A stretch of DNA of 64,000 bases from Segetibacter sp. (GTDB taxonomy: Bacteria > Bacteroidota > Bacteroidia > Chitinophagales > Chitinophagaceae). This document shows positions 15,765 to 24,608 of this stretch, one piece after another (position 1 is the stretch's first letter; each line of letters opens with the position of its first letter). The stretch is taken from contig NZ_JAOQAH010000066.1 of NCBI RefSeq assembly GCF_025963695.1, positions 1 through 64,000 of the forward strand. The letters are read 5' to 3'. The position numbers were made by a program, and so were the translations under genes. The notes under the pieces were generated by a model. It was not told the origin of the DNA, searched no databases, and saw only the letters and a list, made by a program, of their open reading frames with translations.

Positions 15765-16694
15765 ATGAAATGTAAAGCTGCTTTTTTGTTCGCATTTGTT
15801 GGTAGCCTTTTTTTTATAGCCCCTTCGTTTGCACAAACCATTTCTAAGGACGAACTTATTTTTCTTACTTCGGATTGGAAAGGGGAACGGTTTGCAGACG
15901 GACGTCCAAAGATTTCTGATGACTTGCTGAAAAGGGCAAAAAGCATTGGGATTGACGACGCGTGGACGGTTTTAAAAAATGAAGGCTACACCAACCAGTT
16001 CGAAGGCAACTGGAAAATGGTAGAAAATAATGTGTCTGTTGTTGGCCGTGCTGTTACGGCGATGTTTATGCCTACCCGACCAGACATTGAAAAGAATATT
16101 AAGGCACGGGGTGTAACGGCAGGGAGAAAGGGTAACACCAATTCGTGGCCGATTGAAACGCTTACAAAAGGCGATGTGTATGTAGCAGATGGCTTTGGAA
16201 AAATTGCCGGAGGAACGCTTATGGGAGCAACTCTTGGTAATGCAATTTTTAGTAAAACCGGAAATGGGGTGGTTTTTAATGGAGCTGCAAGAGACATTGA
16301 AGGGCTGCAGGAAATAAAAGGTTTTAATGCTTTTGTGCGCGATTTTCATCCTTCGTTTTTAGAAGAGATGGTTTTAATGGGTCTGAATACACCTATTAGA
16401 ATTGGAGGTGTAATGGTACTGCCGGGCGATTTAGTAATAGCACAAAGGGAAGGTGTTCTTTTTGTACCTGCTCATCTTGCAGAACAAGTGGTAAGTACTG
16501 CCGAGTTTGTAACACGTAAGGATCAGTTTGGATTTGAAATGGTAAAATCGGGTAAATACACAACAGGGCAGATAGACAGCCAGTGGACCGATGATATTAA
16601 AACGGCATTCCTAAAATGGCTTGAACAACATCCCGAGCTAGGGAAAATGACACGTGCGGAGTTAGATAAGGTGATGAGTAAAAGAACGTGGTAA
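15765..16694 (+). CDS. RraA-like aldolase family protein with signal peptide, copy B
   Basis: 309 residues, clearly paralogous to the gene at 14411 over the full length. It begins with a Sec signal peptide ending APSFAQ (about residue 25). The conserved opening 'W.GER.ADGRPK.SD.LL.R' is shared by both copies. The family core follows: 'GGTLMGATLGNAIFSKTGNGVVFNGAARDIEG' region (about 158-190) with the Arg-Asp pair, and 'MVLPGDLVIAQREGVLFVP' (about 215). Both copies end in a helical C-terminal tail absent from small RraA proteins. MFS gene 60 bp downstream on the same strand, probably co-transcribed. Predicted location periplasm; the reaction is inferred from the family only. Confidence 0.85.
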   Translation: MKCKAAFLFAFVGSLFFIAPSFAQTISKDELIFLTSDWKGERFADGRPKISDDLLKRAKSIGIDDAWTVLKNEGYTNQFEGNWKMVENNVSVVGRAVTAMFMPTRPDIEKNIKARGVTAGRKGNTNSWPIETLTKGDVYVADGFGKIAGGTLMGATLGNAIFSKTGNGVVFNGAARDIEGLQEIKGFNAFVRDFHPSFLEEMVLMGLNTPIRIGGVMVLPGDLVIAQREGVLFVPAHLAEQVVSTAEFVTRKDQFGFEMVKSGKYTTGQIDSQWTDDIKTAFLKWLEQHPELGKMTRAELDKVMSKRTW

Positions 16695-16754
16695 TCGTGC
16701 TTTACAAATTATTTTTTTAAAAATTGTGGGTTCATAATTAAACTTTTAAGTTCC

Positions 16755-18065
16755 ATGTCAACTACGATTGCGATGCAGCGGTGGTACCGATTAATACCGA
16801 TAGCATTTATAACTTATAGTCTAGCTTACCTCGACCGTGCAAATTTTGGTTTTGCTGCAGCCGGCGGAATGGCAAAAGACTTAAATATCACACCGTCAAT
16901 TTCTTCATTATTAGGATCCCTGTTTTTTCTTGGCTATTTCTTTTTCCAAATTCCGGGTGCGCTATATGCTGCAAATAAAAGTGCGAAAAAGCTAATCTTC
17001 TGGTCCCTAATTCTTTGGGGTGGGCTTGCAATGGCCACTGGTATGATTAGCAATGTAAACATGCTGATCGTAATTCGTTTTATGCTAGGGGTAGTTGAGA
17101 GTGCAGTAATGCCGGCCATGTTAATTTTTCTAAGCAAGTGGTTTACCAAAGCCGAACGATCCCGCGCAAATACTTTTTTAATTCTTGGTAATCCTGCCAC
17201 TATTCTGTGGATGTCTATTTTGTCTGGCTACCTTATAAAAGCCGTTGGCTGGCGATGGATGTTTATTTGGGAAGGGTTGCCGGCAATTATCTGGGCTTTC
17301 TTCTGGTGGAAACTTGTTGACGAAACGCCTAAAAATGCAAAATGGTTATCTGAACCTGATAAGCAAGCACTGGAGGACAAATTACAACAAGAGCAGGCTG
17401 GTATAAAACCGGTGAAGAACTACGCGGATGCATTTAAGTCGAAGACCGTTATTTTGTTATGCCTTCAGTATGCCCTGTGGAGTATTGGTGTGTACGGATT
17501 TGTGATGTGGCTTCCGTCCATTATTAATGCCGCGCCCAATATGAATATTGTAAAAACCGGGTGGCTTTCATCTGTTCCGTATGTATTTGCTATCATAGGT
17601 ATGTTGAGTGCTTCTTATTTTTCTGATAAAACCTTAAAACGGAAAATTTTTGTCTGGCCCTTTCTGTTAATCGGCGCGCTGGCTTTTTATGGTTCGTACT
17701 TAACCGGTACAACTAATTTTTGGCTATCGTTTGTGTTGCTCGTAATTGCAGGTGCTGCTATGTACGCTCCCTACGGGCCATTCTTTGCTATCATTACTGA
17801 AATTTTGCCGCGAAATGTTGCTGGTGGCGCCATAGCGCTCATCAATAGTTTTGGAGCGCTAGGATCATTTGCCGGCTCTTATCTCGTAGGTTATTTAAAT
17901 GGTAGCACAGGTGGCTTTGGTGCGTCTTATATCTTTATGTCAGGCGCGCTGTTTTTGTCGGCTATAATAACATTATGGGCTGTAAAAGGATCGAATGAAA
18001 TTGCAGAGGATAAGGTAGAAGAAAAAAAGCTGCCGGGCGCATTCAGGGTATCACCGACCTCTTAA
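16755..18065 (+). CDS. MFS transporter, anion:cation symporter (ACS) type
   Basis: 436 residues with about 12 transmembrane helices. The first helix reads 'ITYSLAYLDRANFGFAAAGG', the ACS-family signature seen in transporters of hexuronates, galactonate, tartrate and other organic acids. The cytoplasmic loop after TM2 is present as 'AANKSAKKLIFW', and a charged central loop (about 200-230) separates the two halves. Cytoplasmic membrane. Directly follows RraA-like copy B, so the pair suggests uptake of an organic acid generated or processed in the periplasm. Substrate not determinable. Confidence 0.9.
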   Translation: MSTTIAMQRWYRLIPIAFITYSLAYLDRANFGFAAAGGMAKDLNITPSISSLLGSLFFLGYFFFQIPGALYAANKSAKKLIFWSLILWGGLAMATGMISNVNMLIVIRFMLGVVESAVMPAMLIFLSKWFTKAERSRANTFLILGNPATILWMSILSGYLIKAVGWRWMFIWEGLPAIIWAFFWWKLVDETPKNAKWLSEPDKQALEDKLQQEQAGIKPVKNYADAFKSKTVILLCLQYALWSIGVYGFVMWLPSIINAAPNMNIVKTGWLSSVPYVFAIIGMLSASYFSDKTLKRKIFVWPFLLIGALAFYGSYLTGTTNFWLSFVLLVIAGAAMYAPYGPFFAIITEILPRNVAGGAIALINSFGALGSFAGSYLVGYLNGSTGGFGASYIFMSGALFLSAIITLWAVKGSNEIAEDKVEEKKLPGAFRVSPTS

Positions 18066-18142
18066 TGTTTTTCTTGTACAGGAAGCGAATTAGAAAATTT
18101 TACAAGACGGTTGCTAAATTAACGACGTCCTGCAGAGCCACA

Positions 18143-18180
18143 GCGTAATAGAGAAACGACAGAACGTTGCTCTATTACGC
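18143..18180. terminator. Hairpin between the MFS gene and the toxin-antitoxin remnant
   Basis: Perfect 11-bp inverted repeat GCGTAATAGAG / CTCTATTACGC with a 16-nt loop, between two converging reading frames. No T-run follows on either strand, so it may be a terminator without tail or another structural element. Confidence 0.45.
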
Positions 18181-18185
18181 CCCAC

Positions 18186-18683
18186 TTACAGCAATACCCC
18201 TTTTTTGACGCAGGCACTACTCACCAGCTTTTGTAAAATTAAAAGTTCCGGTCGTTCTGTAAATCTGAAATTTGTTGTCCTCATTTTTGCAGGAATTGGT
18301 CCGACTGATGGAATTATACCTGTAAGCTTTGCGTCCACAATAATTCCAACAGTACCAATAATTGTCAATCCTAATTCATAAGCAAATTTTCTTCCTTTGC
18401 GGTCATCGATGATAAGCAAGCACTCATCTAACTCAATTGCTAATGCAATCGCACTGGCTTCACCTTTGTCAACGGAAGCTTCAATTATTGATTGATAATT
18501 TTTGTCTTTTGGTTAGACTTCATAATTTCCAAAAAGCTCCATAAACGTTCGTTTAGAGTAGCCAACTAAATCAGCAGCTTATCCGAGAGATAAAGAACCT
18601 CCTTCATACAACTTAGCAGCAAGAAGCATTTTTGCTGCTCTTTCATCTAGGATATCAGGTATTTGTACTGTCAAAGTTTTCAT
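18186..18683 (-). pseudogene. UPF0175 antitoxin fragment fused to DUF3368 toxin fragment
   Basis: One continuous frame of 166 codons runs from the ATG at 18683 to the stop at 18186, with two internal TAA stops (18581-18579, codon 35; 18515-18513, codon 57). Codons 1 to about 56 match the UPF0175 antitoxin family ('MKTLTVQIPDILDERAAKMLLAAKLYEGG', then 'AADLVGYSKRTFMELFGNYEV'). Codons from about 60 match the C-terminal two thirds of the DUF3368 PIN-like toxin family ('VDKGEASAIALAIEL', 'LLIIDDRKGRKFAYELGL', 'GTVGIIVDAKLTGIIPSV'). These families are normally adjacent antitoxin and toxin genes. Here the antitoxin C-terminus and the toxin N-terminal half appear deleted. A TTG at 18419 could start a truncated toxin, but the first acidic PIN residue region is missing. 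Almost certainly inactive. Confidence 0.75.
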
Positions 18684-18765
18684 TGGTTAAATTTAATGAA
18701 AGTGTCAAAGCTTGAAGAGTATTGATTTTACCGCTGCTCGCGCCAACACGGTCTATTACTCAATT

Positions 18766-18794
18766 AAAAAGTCAGGCAAATCGCCTGACTTTTT
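18766..18794. terminator. Strong intrinsic terminator downstream of the GH5-GalM gene
   Basis: Perfect 12-bp inverted repeat AAAAAGTCAGGC / GCCTGACTTTTT with a 5-nt loop, ending in T-runs in both directions. It lies 31 bp past the stop of the minus-strand fusion gene. Confidence 0.9.
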
Positions 18795-18824
18795 AATTTG
18801 CAAAAAGCTGACATGGAAAGTATT

Positions 18825-20990
18825 CTACTTAGTTGGAATGAATTTAAAAACCGTAGATGTCTTATACGTTTTACCGGGAGCTAACACGGTTGAAGGAAAT
18901 GAAGGTTGATTTGGAGAGTCGGGATAATGTTGTGTTTCCAGGCAAAAGGCTGATCTGTAATCGTCCTTGCCACCGCCCTTTAACGTGTACATGCCTTTGT
19001 TGAAGTTGGATGTATACAGTTGAACGCCGGGCTCGCTTGTATACATATTCATAACAATGCCTGATTTGTCGCCTGTAACTGTCGCTGCCAGTTGCAATCT
19101 TTCTATGCCCGATTTATCAATCACATAATTATGATCGTAACCACTGCCCTTTTTTATCTGATCGTGGTCACTATCTATTCTCGAGCCGATGGTAGCAGGG
19201 GAAGTAAAGTCTAATGGGGTACCGGCAACAGGTTCAATTTTGCCAATTGGAATTAACGTGGCGTCAACCGGAGTATAATGGCTGGCGTTCATTTGAAGCG
19301 TATGATCGGTAATTGTTCCGCTACCTTCTCCGTTTAAATTAAAATAAGAATGGTTGGTTAGGTTGACAACTGTTTTCTTATCTGTTACAGCCTCATAGTC
19401 TATTTTAAGTTCATTATTATCGTTTAACGTGTACGTTACTTTCACCTGCAGATTTCCCGGAAAGCCTTCTTCCATATCTTTTGCCGTATATCTCAGCTCT
19501 AAAGTTTTATCATTGATTTGCCTTGCATTCCAAACTACTTTTTGAAAACCAATTTTACCGCCGTGTATAGAATTTTTTCCATTGTTTGCTGCCAGGGTAT
19601 ATACCTTTCCGTCTAATGAAAATTTGGCGTTTGCTATTCGATTTCCATAACGGCCAATTAATGCGCCAAAGGCTCCACCTGCTGGTTGTTGATATTCGCT
19701 TATTGAAGCAAGTCCAAGTACAACATCAGTCAGCTTGCCTTTTTTATCAGGCACCCAAAGACCAACAATTCTTCCCCCATAATTGGTAATGGCAGCAGTG
19801 TAGTTATTTCTGTTTCTAAGCAAATATAAATTTGTGCTTTTCCCGTCAATAGTAGACTGAAAGGCTTTTTTGTCTAATGTAATGTCTGGTGCCACTTGTG
19901 AAGTATATTTTTTAATAAGTTCTGTTTCATCTTTGCGATATACGCTTCCATCTTTACGAAAAATATCATGAAACCATTCTTTAGGTTCATCTCCCGTAGG
20001 AATAGGGTCGTCCCAGGCATATATCGTATTCGACTTGCCGGCTACAAGCCCCCAATTGATTGCGCCCACATTGTATTTCTTTAACAGGGGAAATATATCT
20101 TTAAAAGTGCTTTTTCGCGTTCTGGCCATATACTCGGTGCAAAGTAGGGGCTTACCTGTTATTTTCAAAAGATCTATTACCCGGCTATGCAACGGCACTT
20201 CCTCGTAATCGTGGTAAGTAATTACATCAGAGTTAGCCGACTGGAAAGCGTTCAATTCGTAAAAATCCCACGCCCACAAACCAACACTTACAGGCTGTTC
20301 GGGATCAATATCTCTTGCCCACGAAAAAACTTTTCTTAACAATGGCATCGATGAGTCTCTCTTGTTATTATTACCCGGTTCATTATATAAGTCCCAAAGG
20401 AGGATTCTTTTATCGGTACTAAAACTTCTTAAAATACTTTTTACATACTTTTCAAGTCCCGGGTACACCGTGGTATCTTTTGAATACGGGTCTCCCGGGT
20501 CCTGCATCCATCCCGAATTATGAATACCCGGTTTAACCTGCGGTTGAGCTCCTGGTTTTGGTTCTTTATTCCAGCAATCGTCAAAGAAAACAAGAATCGT
20601 TTTAATGTTGTGCTTTGTCGAAATATCCAGGTACTGATTTATTCTTTGTTTGAAACCCGAAGAGTCCTGCTGCCACACAAGACTATGTAGAAATACCCGC
20701 ATTGTATTAAAACCTATTCCTTCCGCATATCCTAATTCGCGGTCTATTGTTTCGGGATCAAAAGAATCCTCCTGCCACATCTCAAGCTGGTTGATAGCAT
20801 TGCTAGGAATAAAATTGGCTCCTGTAATCCAGTTGTGTTCATTGTACCAGGCGTTGGCTTTTTCGGCTGACCAAACCTTAGATGTTGCCTGTACCTGTGG
20901 AGTTAGACGACCTGATTTTTTAGGGGTTTGAGCGCCGGCTGCATTTGCAAAAAGGAATAAATAAGAAACCAGACAGAGTTGAATTTTCAT
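18825..20990 (-). CDS. Two-domain enzyme: GH5-like glycoside hydrolase plus galactose mutarotase
   Basis: 721 residues with a Sec signal peptide (cleavage near AAGAQ, residue 20). Residues about 35-370 are a GH-A clan TIM barrel: 'ANFIPSNAINQLEMW', 'GFNTMRVFLHSLVW', acid/base Glu in 'LLWDLYNEPGN' (about 202) and nucleophile Glu in 'LCTEYMAR' (about 286). Residues about 375-721 are a complete aldose 1-epimerase: 'NYGGRIVGLWVPD', 'IGRYGNRIANAKF', 'NSIHGG', the catalytic His in 'NLTNHSYFNL' (about 547) and catalytic Glu in 'FCLETQHYPDSPN' (about 685). The barrel would cleave a polysaccharide or glycoside and the mutarotase would equilibrate the released anomer, all in the periplasm or outside. 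No frameshift or stop separates the halves. The GH family number is approximate. Confidence 0.88.
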   Translation of the reverse strand: MKIQLCLVSYLFLFANAAGAQTPKKSGRLTPQVQATSKVWSAEKANAWYNEHNWITGANFIPSNAINQLEMWQEDSFDPETIDRELGYAEGIGFNTMRVFLHSLVWQQDSSGFKQRINQYLDISTKHNIKTILVFFDDCWNKEPKPGAQPQVKPGIHNSGWMQDPGDPYSKDTTVYPGLEKYVKSILRSFSTDKRILLWDLYNEPGNNNKRDSSMPLLRKVFSWARDIDPEQPVSVGLWAWDFYELNAFQSANSDVITYHDYEEVPLHSRVIDLLKITGKPLLCTEYMARTRKSTFKDIFPLLKKYNVGAINWGLVAGKSNTIYAWDDPIPTGDEPKEWFHDIFRKDGSVYRKDETELIKKYTSQVAPDITLDKKAFQSTIDGKSTNLYLLRNRNNYTAAITNYGGRIVGLWVPDKKGKLTDVVLGLASISEYQQPAGGAFGALIGRYGNRIANAKFSLDGKVYTLAANNGKNSIHGGKIGFQKVVWNARQINDKTLELRYTAKDMEEGFPGNLQVKVTYTLNDNNELKIDYEAVTDKKTVVNLTNHSYFNLNGEGSGTITDHTLQMNASHYTPVDATLIPIGKIEPVAGTPLDFTSPATIGSRIDSDHDQIKKGSGYDHNYVIDKSGIERLQLAATVTGDKSGIVMNMYTSEPGVQLYTSNFNKGMYTLKGGGKDDYRSAFCLETQHYPDSPNQPSFPSTVLAPGKTYKTSTVFKFIPTK

Positions 20991-21184
20991 ATAAGCAAGA
21001 GCGTTTTTTATAGAAGCAATGTTTCTTTTATAGAGTGTTTAATAACAGGTTCTATAAATTCCGATAATAGCTTTGATTTTTAATTAGAATTGAATAATTA
21101 AAAATCAAGGTTTTTGATCTAATTATTCATGAAGATATGGGTATGAAAGTATAACAGCAGAATTACAAGTGAAAATAAAAACTT

Positions 21185-21625
21185 TTATATTGATGGCGGA
21201 TGGACCAGGTTTTTTAAAACGCCGGCAATGGTTTTATATTCATAAAAGCCACTAGGTTTTATGATTACCTGTGCTACACCTTCATCGTAAAAAAGCTTTC
21301 TATTAATTACAGACATAGAAGTAGTAAGTATTACTACGGGAATGTTCGAAAGTCTTGGAGTGCTTTTTATAAATTTCACAAATTCCAAACCGTTGACTGC
21401 CGGAAGATTAAAATCTGTAACAATTAATGAGGGCAGAGAGTCGTCATCAATTGAATTAAGATAGTCGAAAGCGGTTGCAGCATCAGTGTAAAAAAGAAGG
21501 TTTTTAAAGTCAATATCGTCGAATCCTTCTTTCAGGATGAAAATATCATCTTCATCATCTTCCACAAGTAAGATGGAAGGAGATTGCTGCTTATCAATTG
21601 TTTTCACAGATTCTTTGTTTAACAA
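21185..21625 (-). CDS. Single-domain response regulator (CheY/Rcp1-like)
   Basis: 146 residues consisting of one receiver domain. The acidic pocket is in 'ILLVEDDEDDIFILKEGF' (about 18-36), the phosphoacceptor Asp in 'LIVTDFNLPAVNGLEFVKF' (about 70), the switch Thr/Ser in 'IPVVILTTSMS' (about 97) and the conserved Lys in 'VIIKPSGF' (about 122). There is no output domain, so it works through protein contact or phosphorelay. The E-DD-E-DD pattern is typical of the Rcp1-like group that pairs with PAS/phytochrome-type histidine kinases. No kinase lies in the window. Lone gene; partner unknown. Confidence 0.92.
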   Translation of the reverse strand: MLNKESVKTIDKQQSPSILLVEDDEDDIFILKEGFDDIDFKNLLFYTDAATAFDYLNSIDDDSLPSLIVTDFNLPAVNGLEFVKFIKSTPRLSNIPVVILTTSMSVINRKLFYDEGVAQVIIKPSGFYEYKTIAGVLKNLVHPPSI

Positions 21626-21777
21626 AACAGAACTTGAATAAGTATCTAAACCAGGGGCAAGGATTGTGCCGATACCATTTTTAATATTCCTCTAATTTTC
21701 AGTAAGAAAGGGCCCTGAAAACTAATGTTGTACGCTCGTCATCGCATAAATATACTTGTAAACGAGCGTATATTTTT

Positions 21778-21832
21778 TGTTACAGGCAGTGGTAGTTTCA
21801 TGTGCTCCGGTTGTGTCACTCCCTTGTACTTT
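21778..21832 (-). repeat. Interspersed dyad repeat, copy 3, with right block
   Basis: Read on the minus strand: AGTACAAG, core GAGTGACACAAC, 21 bp, then TGCCTGTAACA. It lies in the 283-bp gap between the response regulator and GH63-type genes, in which no gene is seen. Confidence 0.75.
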
Positions 21833-21908
21833 ATTTTTTTATGGCAACTTTTTTTAAAAAAAGTACAGTTTAGTAACAGCCGACTTAGGTTGAGATGTAG
21901 CAAAAGAG

Positions 21909-24596
21909 TTAAACCCCATTTGCATCAACCGTCTCGTCTTTAGTTATTTCCTTGTCCGCGCATAAAGTTACCGCATTCTTTTTTGGTTGCAGCAGATTAG
22001 CAACCAATGCTGTCCATCCTGTCTGATGAGATGCTCCTACGCCCCTGCCATCATCTCCATGAAAATGTTCGTAAAACAAGATATAGTTGCAAAAATCAGG
22101 GTCATGCTGCAGCTTATTATTGCTGCCATTAAAAGGGCGTCGGTCATTTTCATCTTTCAGAAAAAGCTTTAATAATCGTTTGGTAAGAAACGCTGCAACT
22201 TCGGCAAGAGACATATACTCGTTGCTTCCCCTAGGGCATTCAATTTTAAAATCGTCTCCATAGTAAGTGTGGAAGCGCTTGATACTTTCAATGATCAGGA
22301 AGTTAACCGGCAGCCAGACCGGCCCTCTCCAATTGCTGTTGCCGCCAAACATTCCTATTGGCGACTCCCCTGGAGCGTACCATATATTAAACCTGTTCCC
22401 TTTTAACTCAAATTCGTATGGATGTTTTTCATAGACTTTCGAAAGCGATCGAACACCATATTCGCTTAAAAATTCATTTTTGTCAAGAACACGTTCGAGT
22501 ATCTTTTTCATCCGGTGTCCTCGTAACAAGCTCAACAAATGCTTTTCACCTTCGTTCTTGTCCTGCCAACGTGAAACAAGGTTGGCCAGGTTGGGCCGGT
22601 TACTCAAAAACCACTTTAAACGCTTCGCAAATTCCGGCGCTTCTTCTAATAGGCTGTCATCAATTACTTCTACAGCAAACAGCGGAATTAAACCAACCAT
22701 GCTGCGCACCTTCAGCTTTACAGTTTGGTTATTTTTCATCTTCAACGTATCATAATAAAAGCCGTCTTCATCATCCCATAGGCCTGCACTTTTGTCTCCC
22801 ATACTTGCCATTGCATTGGCTATATATAAAAAGTGCTCAAAGAATTTAGAAGCCATATCCTCATAAACAGGATTCGTTCGCGAAAGCTCTAAAGCAATCC
22901 GCATCATGTTAAGCGAATACATCGCCATCCAACTGGTGCCATCTGCCTGTTCAATAGTGCCGCCAGTAGGCAGGGCAGCACTCCTGTCAAAAACACCAAT
23001 GTTATCAAGGCCCAAAAAACCTCCCTCGAAAATGTTATTGCCTTCTGCATCCTTACGGTTAACCCACCAGGTGAAGTTGATTAGCAACTTATGGTAAACG
23101 GACTCTAAAAAAGCAATATCGCCTTTTCCATTATTATACTTTTTATCATTCTTATACACCTGCCAGGTTGCCCAGGCGTGAACCGGAGGATTAACGTCGC
23201 TAAACAACCATTCATATGCAGGAAACTGGCCGTTAGGATGCATATACCAATCTTTAGTAAGCAACATTAATTGCTCTTTAGCAAAATGCGGATCAACAAG
23301 GGAAAACGGGATGCAGTGAAAAGCAAGGTCCCAGGCTGCATACCATGGGTACTCCCACTTATCAGGCATTGAAATAATGTCGGCATTATTCAAGTGAATC
23401 CATTCGTGGTTTCTTCCTTTTAACCGTGCTGCATCGGGACGTGGTTGGGCTGGGTCGCCTTTAAGCCACTCCTCTACGTCATAGTAATAAAACTGTTTAC
23501 TCCACAACAAGCCTGCAAGCGCCTGGCGGTGAACCAGCTTTTCATCTTCAGATACAATATCCTGTTGCAATAATGCGTAAAACTCATCGGCCTCGTTAAT
23601 CCTGGTTCTTAATATGCTTTCAAAATTTTTGAACGGTTGTTTACGATCGGTACATAATCGTAACCGTATCGTTGTAGATTCGTTGCCCTTTACTACCAGG
23701 TCATAGTTCGCTGTAACTTTAGTGGTATTTCCATTTGTGGCAATTGCTTTTTCATTTCCATGTACCAGGTATTCATTAACCCCATCTTTTACTAATGCGC
23801 TTTTGTTATCTATCCCATATAAGCTGCTGTTGTTGGTTTCATTCTCACAAAATAAAAGGGGCGGGTTGTTTTCAAGATATAACGTAAGATTACCGAGCGC
23901 TTCATGGTTAATATTGATATCTCCGCTAGGAGACGAATTAAGGTGCGGTTTGTAATTGTTATAGCCCCACGACCAGGTATCGCGAAACCAAAGTTGAGGC
24001 AACACGTTAAGCATTGCAGCTTCACTTCCGCGGTTATGTACTGTAATCTTTATAAGTATATCCTCTTCGCTTGCTTTTGCATATTCAACAAACACATCAA
24101 AATACTTGTCGTTGTCAAAGATGCCGGTATCTATTAGTTCGTATTCCGGTTGCATTTTATCCCGCTTCCGGTTTTCTTCAAGCAGCTTTACATAGGGAAA
24201 TTCGCTCTGAGGATACTTATACAACATCTTCATGTAAGAGTGAGTGGGAGTGGAGTCGAGGTAATAGTACAGCTCCTTCACATCCTCTCCGTGGTTGCCT
24301 TCATTACCCCCCAATCCAAAAAGCCTTTCTTTAATGATCGGATCTTTTTTATTCCACAAACTCACCGAAAAGCATAGCAGCTGTTCGCTATCGCTTATGC
24401 CGGCAATACCATCTTCTCCCCACCTGTAGGCTTTGCTTCTGGCCATGTCGTGTGTAAGGTATTCCCACGGATTTCCTCCTGCACTATAATCTTCCCTCAC
24501 TGTTCCCCATTGGCGGTCAGAAACATAAGGTCCCCATTTTTTCCATTTCTTTTTTCCCTCTGTTGATTCCTGCAAACGCAATTGTTCCTGGCTCAT
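21909..24596 (-). CDS. GH63-type glycoside hydrolase (MGH/glucosidase family)
   Basis: 895 residues, no signal peptide, so probably cytoplasmic. The N-terminal beta-rich region (about 1-330) opens with 'WGPYVSDRQWGTVREDYSAGGNPWEYLTHDMARSKAY' region, typical of the long bacterial GH63 proteins. The C-terminal (alpha/alpha)6 barrel carries 'EYPWYAAWDLAFHCIP' (about 418), 'FPAYEWLFSDVNPPVHAWA' (about 458), 'LDNIGVFDRS' (about 528) and 'NWRGPVWLPVNFLIIES' (about 757), corresponding to the GH63 active-site cleft. Relatives hydrolyse alpha-glucosides, mannosylglycerate or glucosylglycerate; the substrate cannot be fixed here. A VOC gene ends 12 bp upstream on the same strand, likely the first gene of a two-gene unit. 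Confidence 0.88.
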   Translation of the reverse strand: MSQEQLRLQESTEGKKKWKKWGPYVSDRQWGTVREDYSAGGNPWEYLTHDMARSKAYRWGEDGIAGISDSEQLLCFSVSLWNKKDPIIKERLFGLGGNEGNHGEDVKELYYYLDSTPTHSYMKMLYKYPQSEFPYVKLLEENRKRDKMQPEYELIDTGIFDNDKYFDVFVEYAKASEEDILIKITVHNRGSEAAMLNVLPQLWFRDTWSWGYNNYKPHLNSSPSGDININHEALGNLTLYLENNPPLLFCENETNNSSLYGIDNKSALVKDGVNEYLVHGNEKAIATNGNTTKVTANYDLVVKGNESTTIRLRLCTDRKQPFKNFESILRTRINEADEFYALLQQDIVSEDEKLVHRQALAGLLWSKQFYYYDVEEWLKGDPAQPRPDAARLKGRNHEWIHLNNADIISMPDKWEYPWYAAWDLAFHCIPFSLVDPHFAKEQLMLLTKDWYMHPNGQFPAYEWLFSDVNPPVHAWATWQVYKNDKKYNNGKGDIAFLESVYHKLLINFTWWVNRKDAEGNNIFEGGFLGLDNIGVFDRSAALPTGGTIEQADGTSWMAMYSLNMMRIALELSRTNPVYEDMASKFFEHFLYIANAMASMGDKSAGLWDDEDGFYYDTLKMKNNQTVKLKVRSMVGLIPLFAVEVIDDSLLEEAPEFAKRLKWFLSNRPNLANLVSRWQDKNEGEKHLLSLLRGHRMKKILERVLDKNEFLSEYGVRSLSKVYEKHPYEFELKGNRFNIWYAPGESPIGMFGGNSNWRGPVWLPVNFLIIESIKRFHTYYGDDFKIECPRGSNEYMSLAEVAAFLTKRLLKLFLKDENDRRPFNGSNNKLQHDPDFCNYILFYEHFHGDDGRGVGASHQTGWTALVANLLQPKKNAVTLCADKEITKDETVDANGV

Positions 24597-24608
24597 TTGA
24601 TTGCTGTA

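Noticed and set aside
18712..18909. Plus-strand 65-codon frame
   Set aside because: It runs through a perfect terminator hairpin and the 3' end of the GH5-GalM gene; it is a shadow frame.
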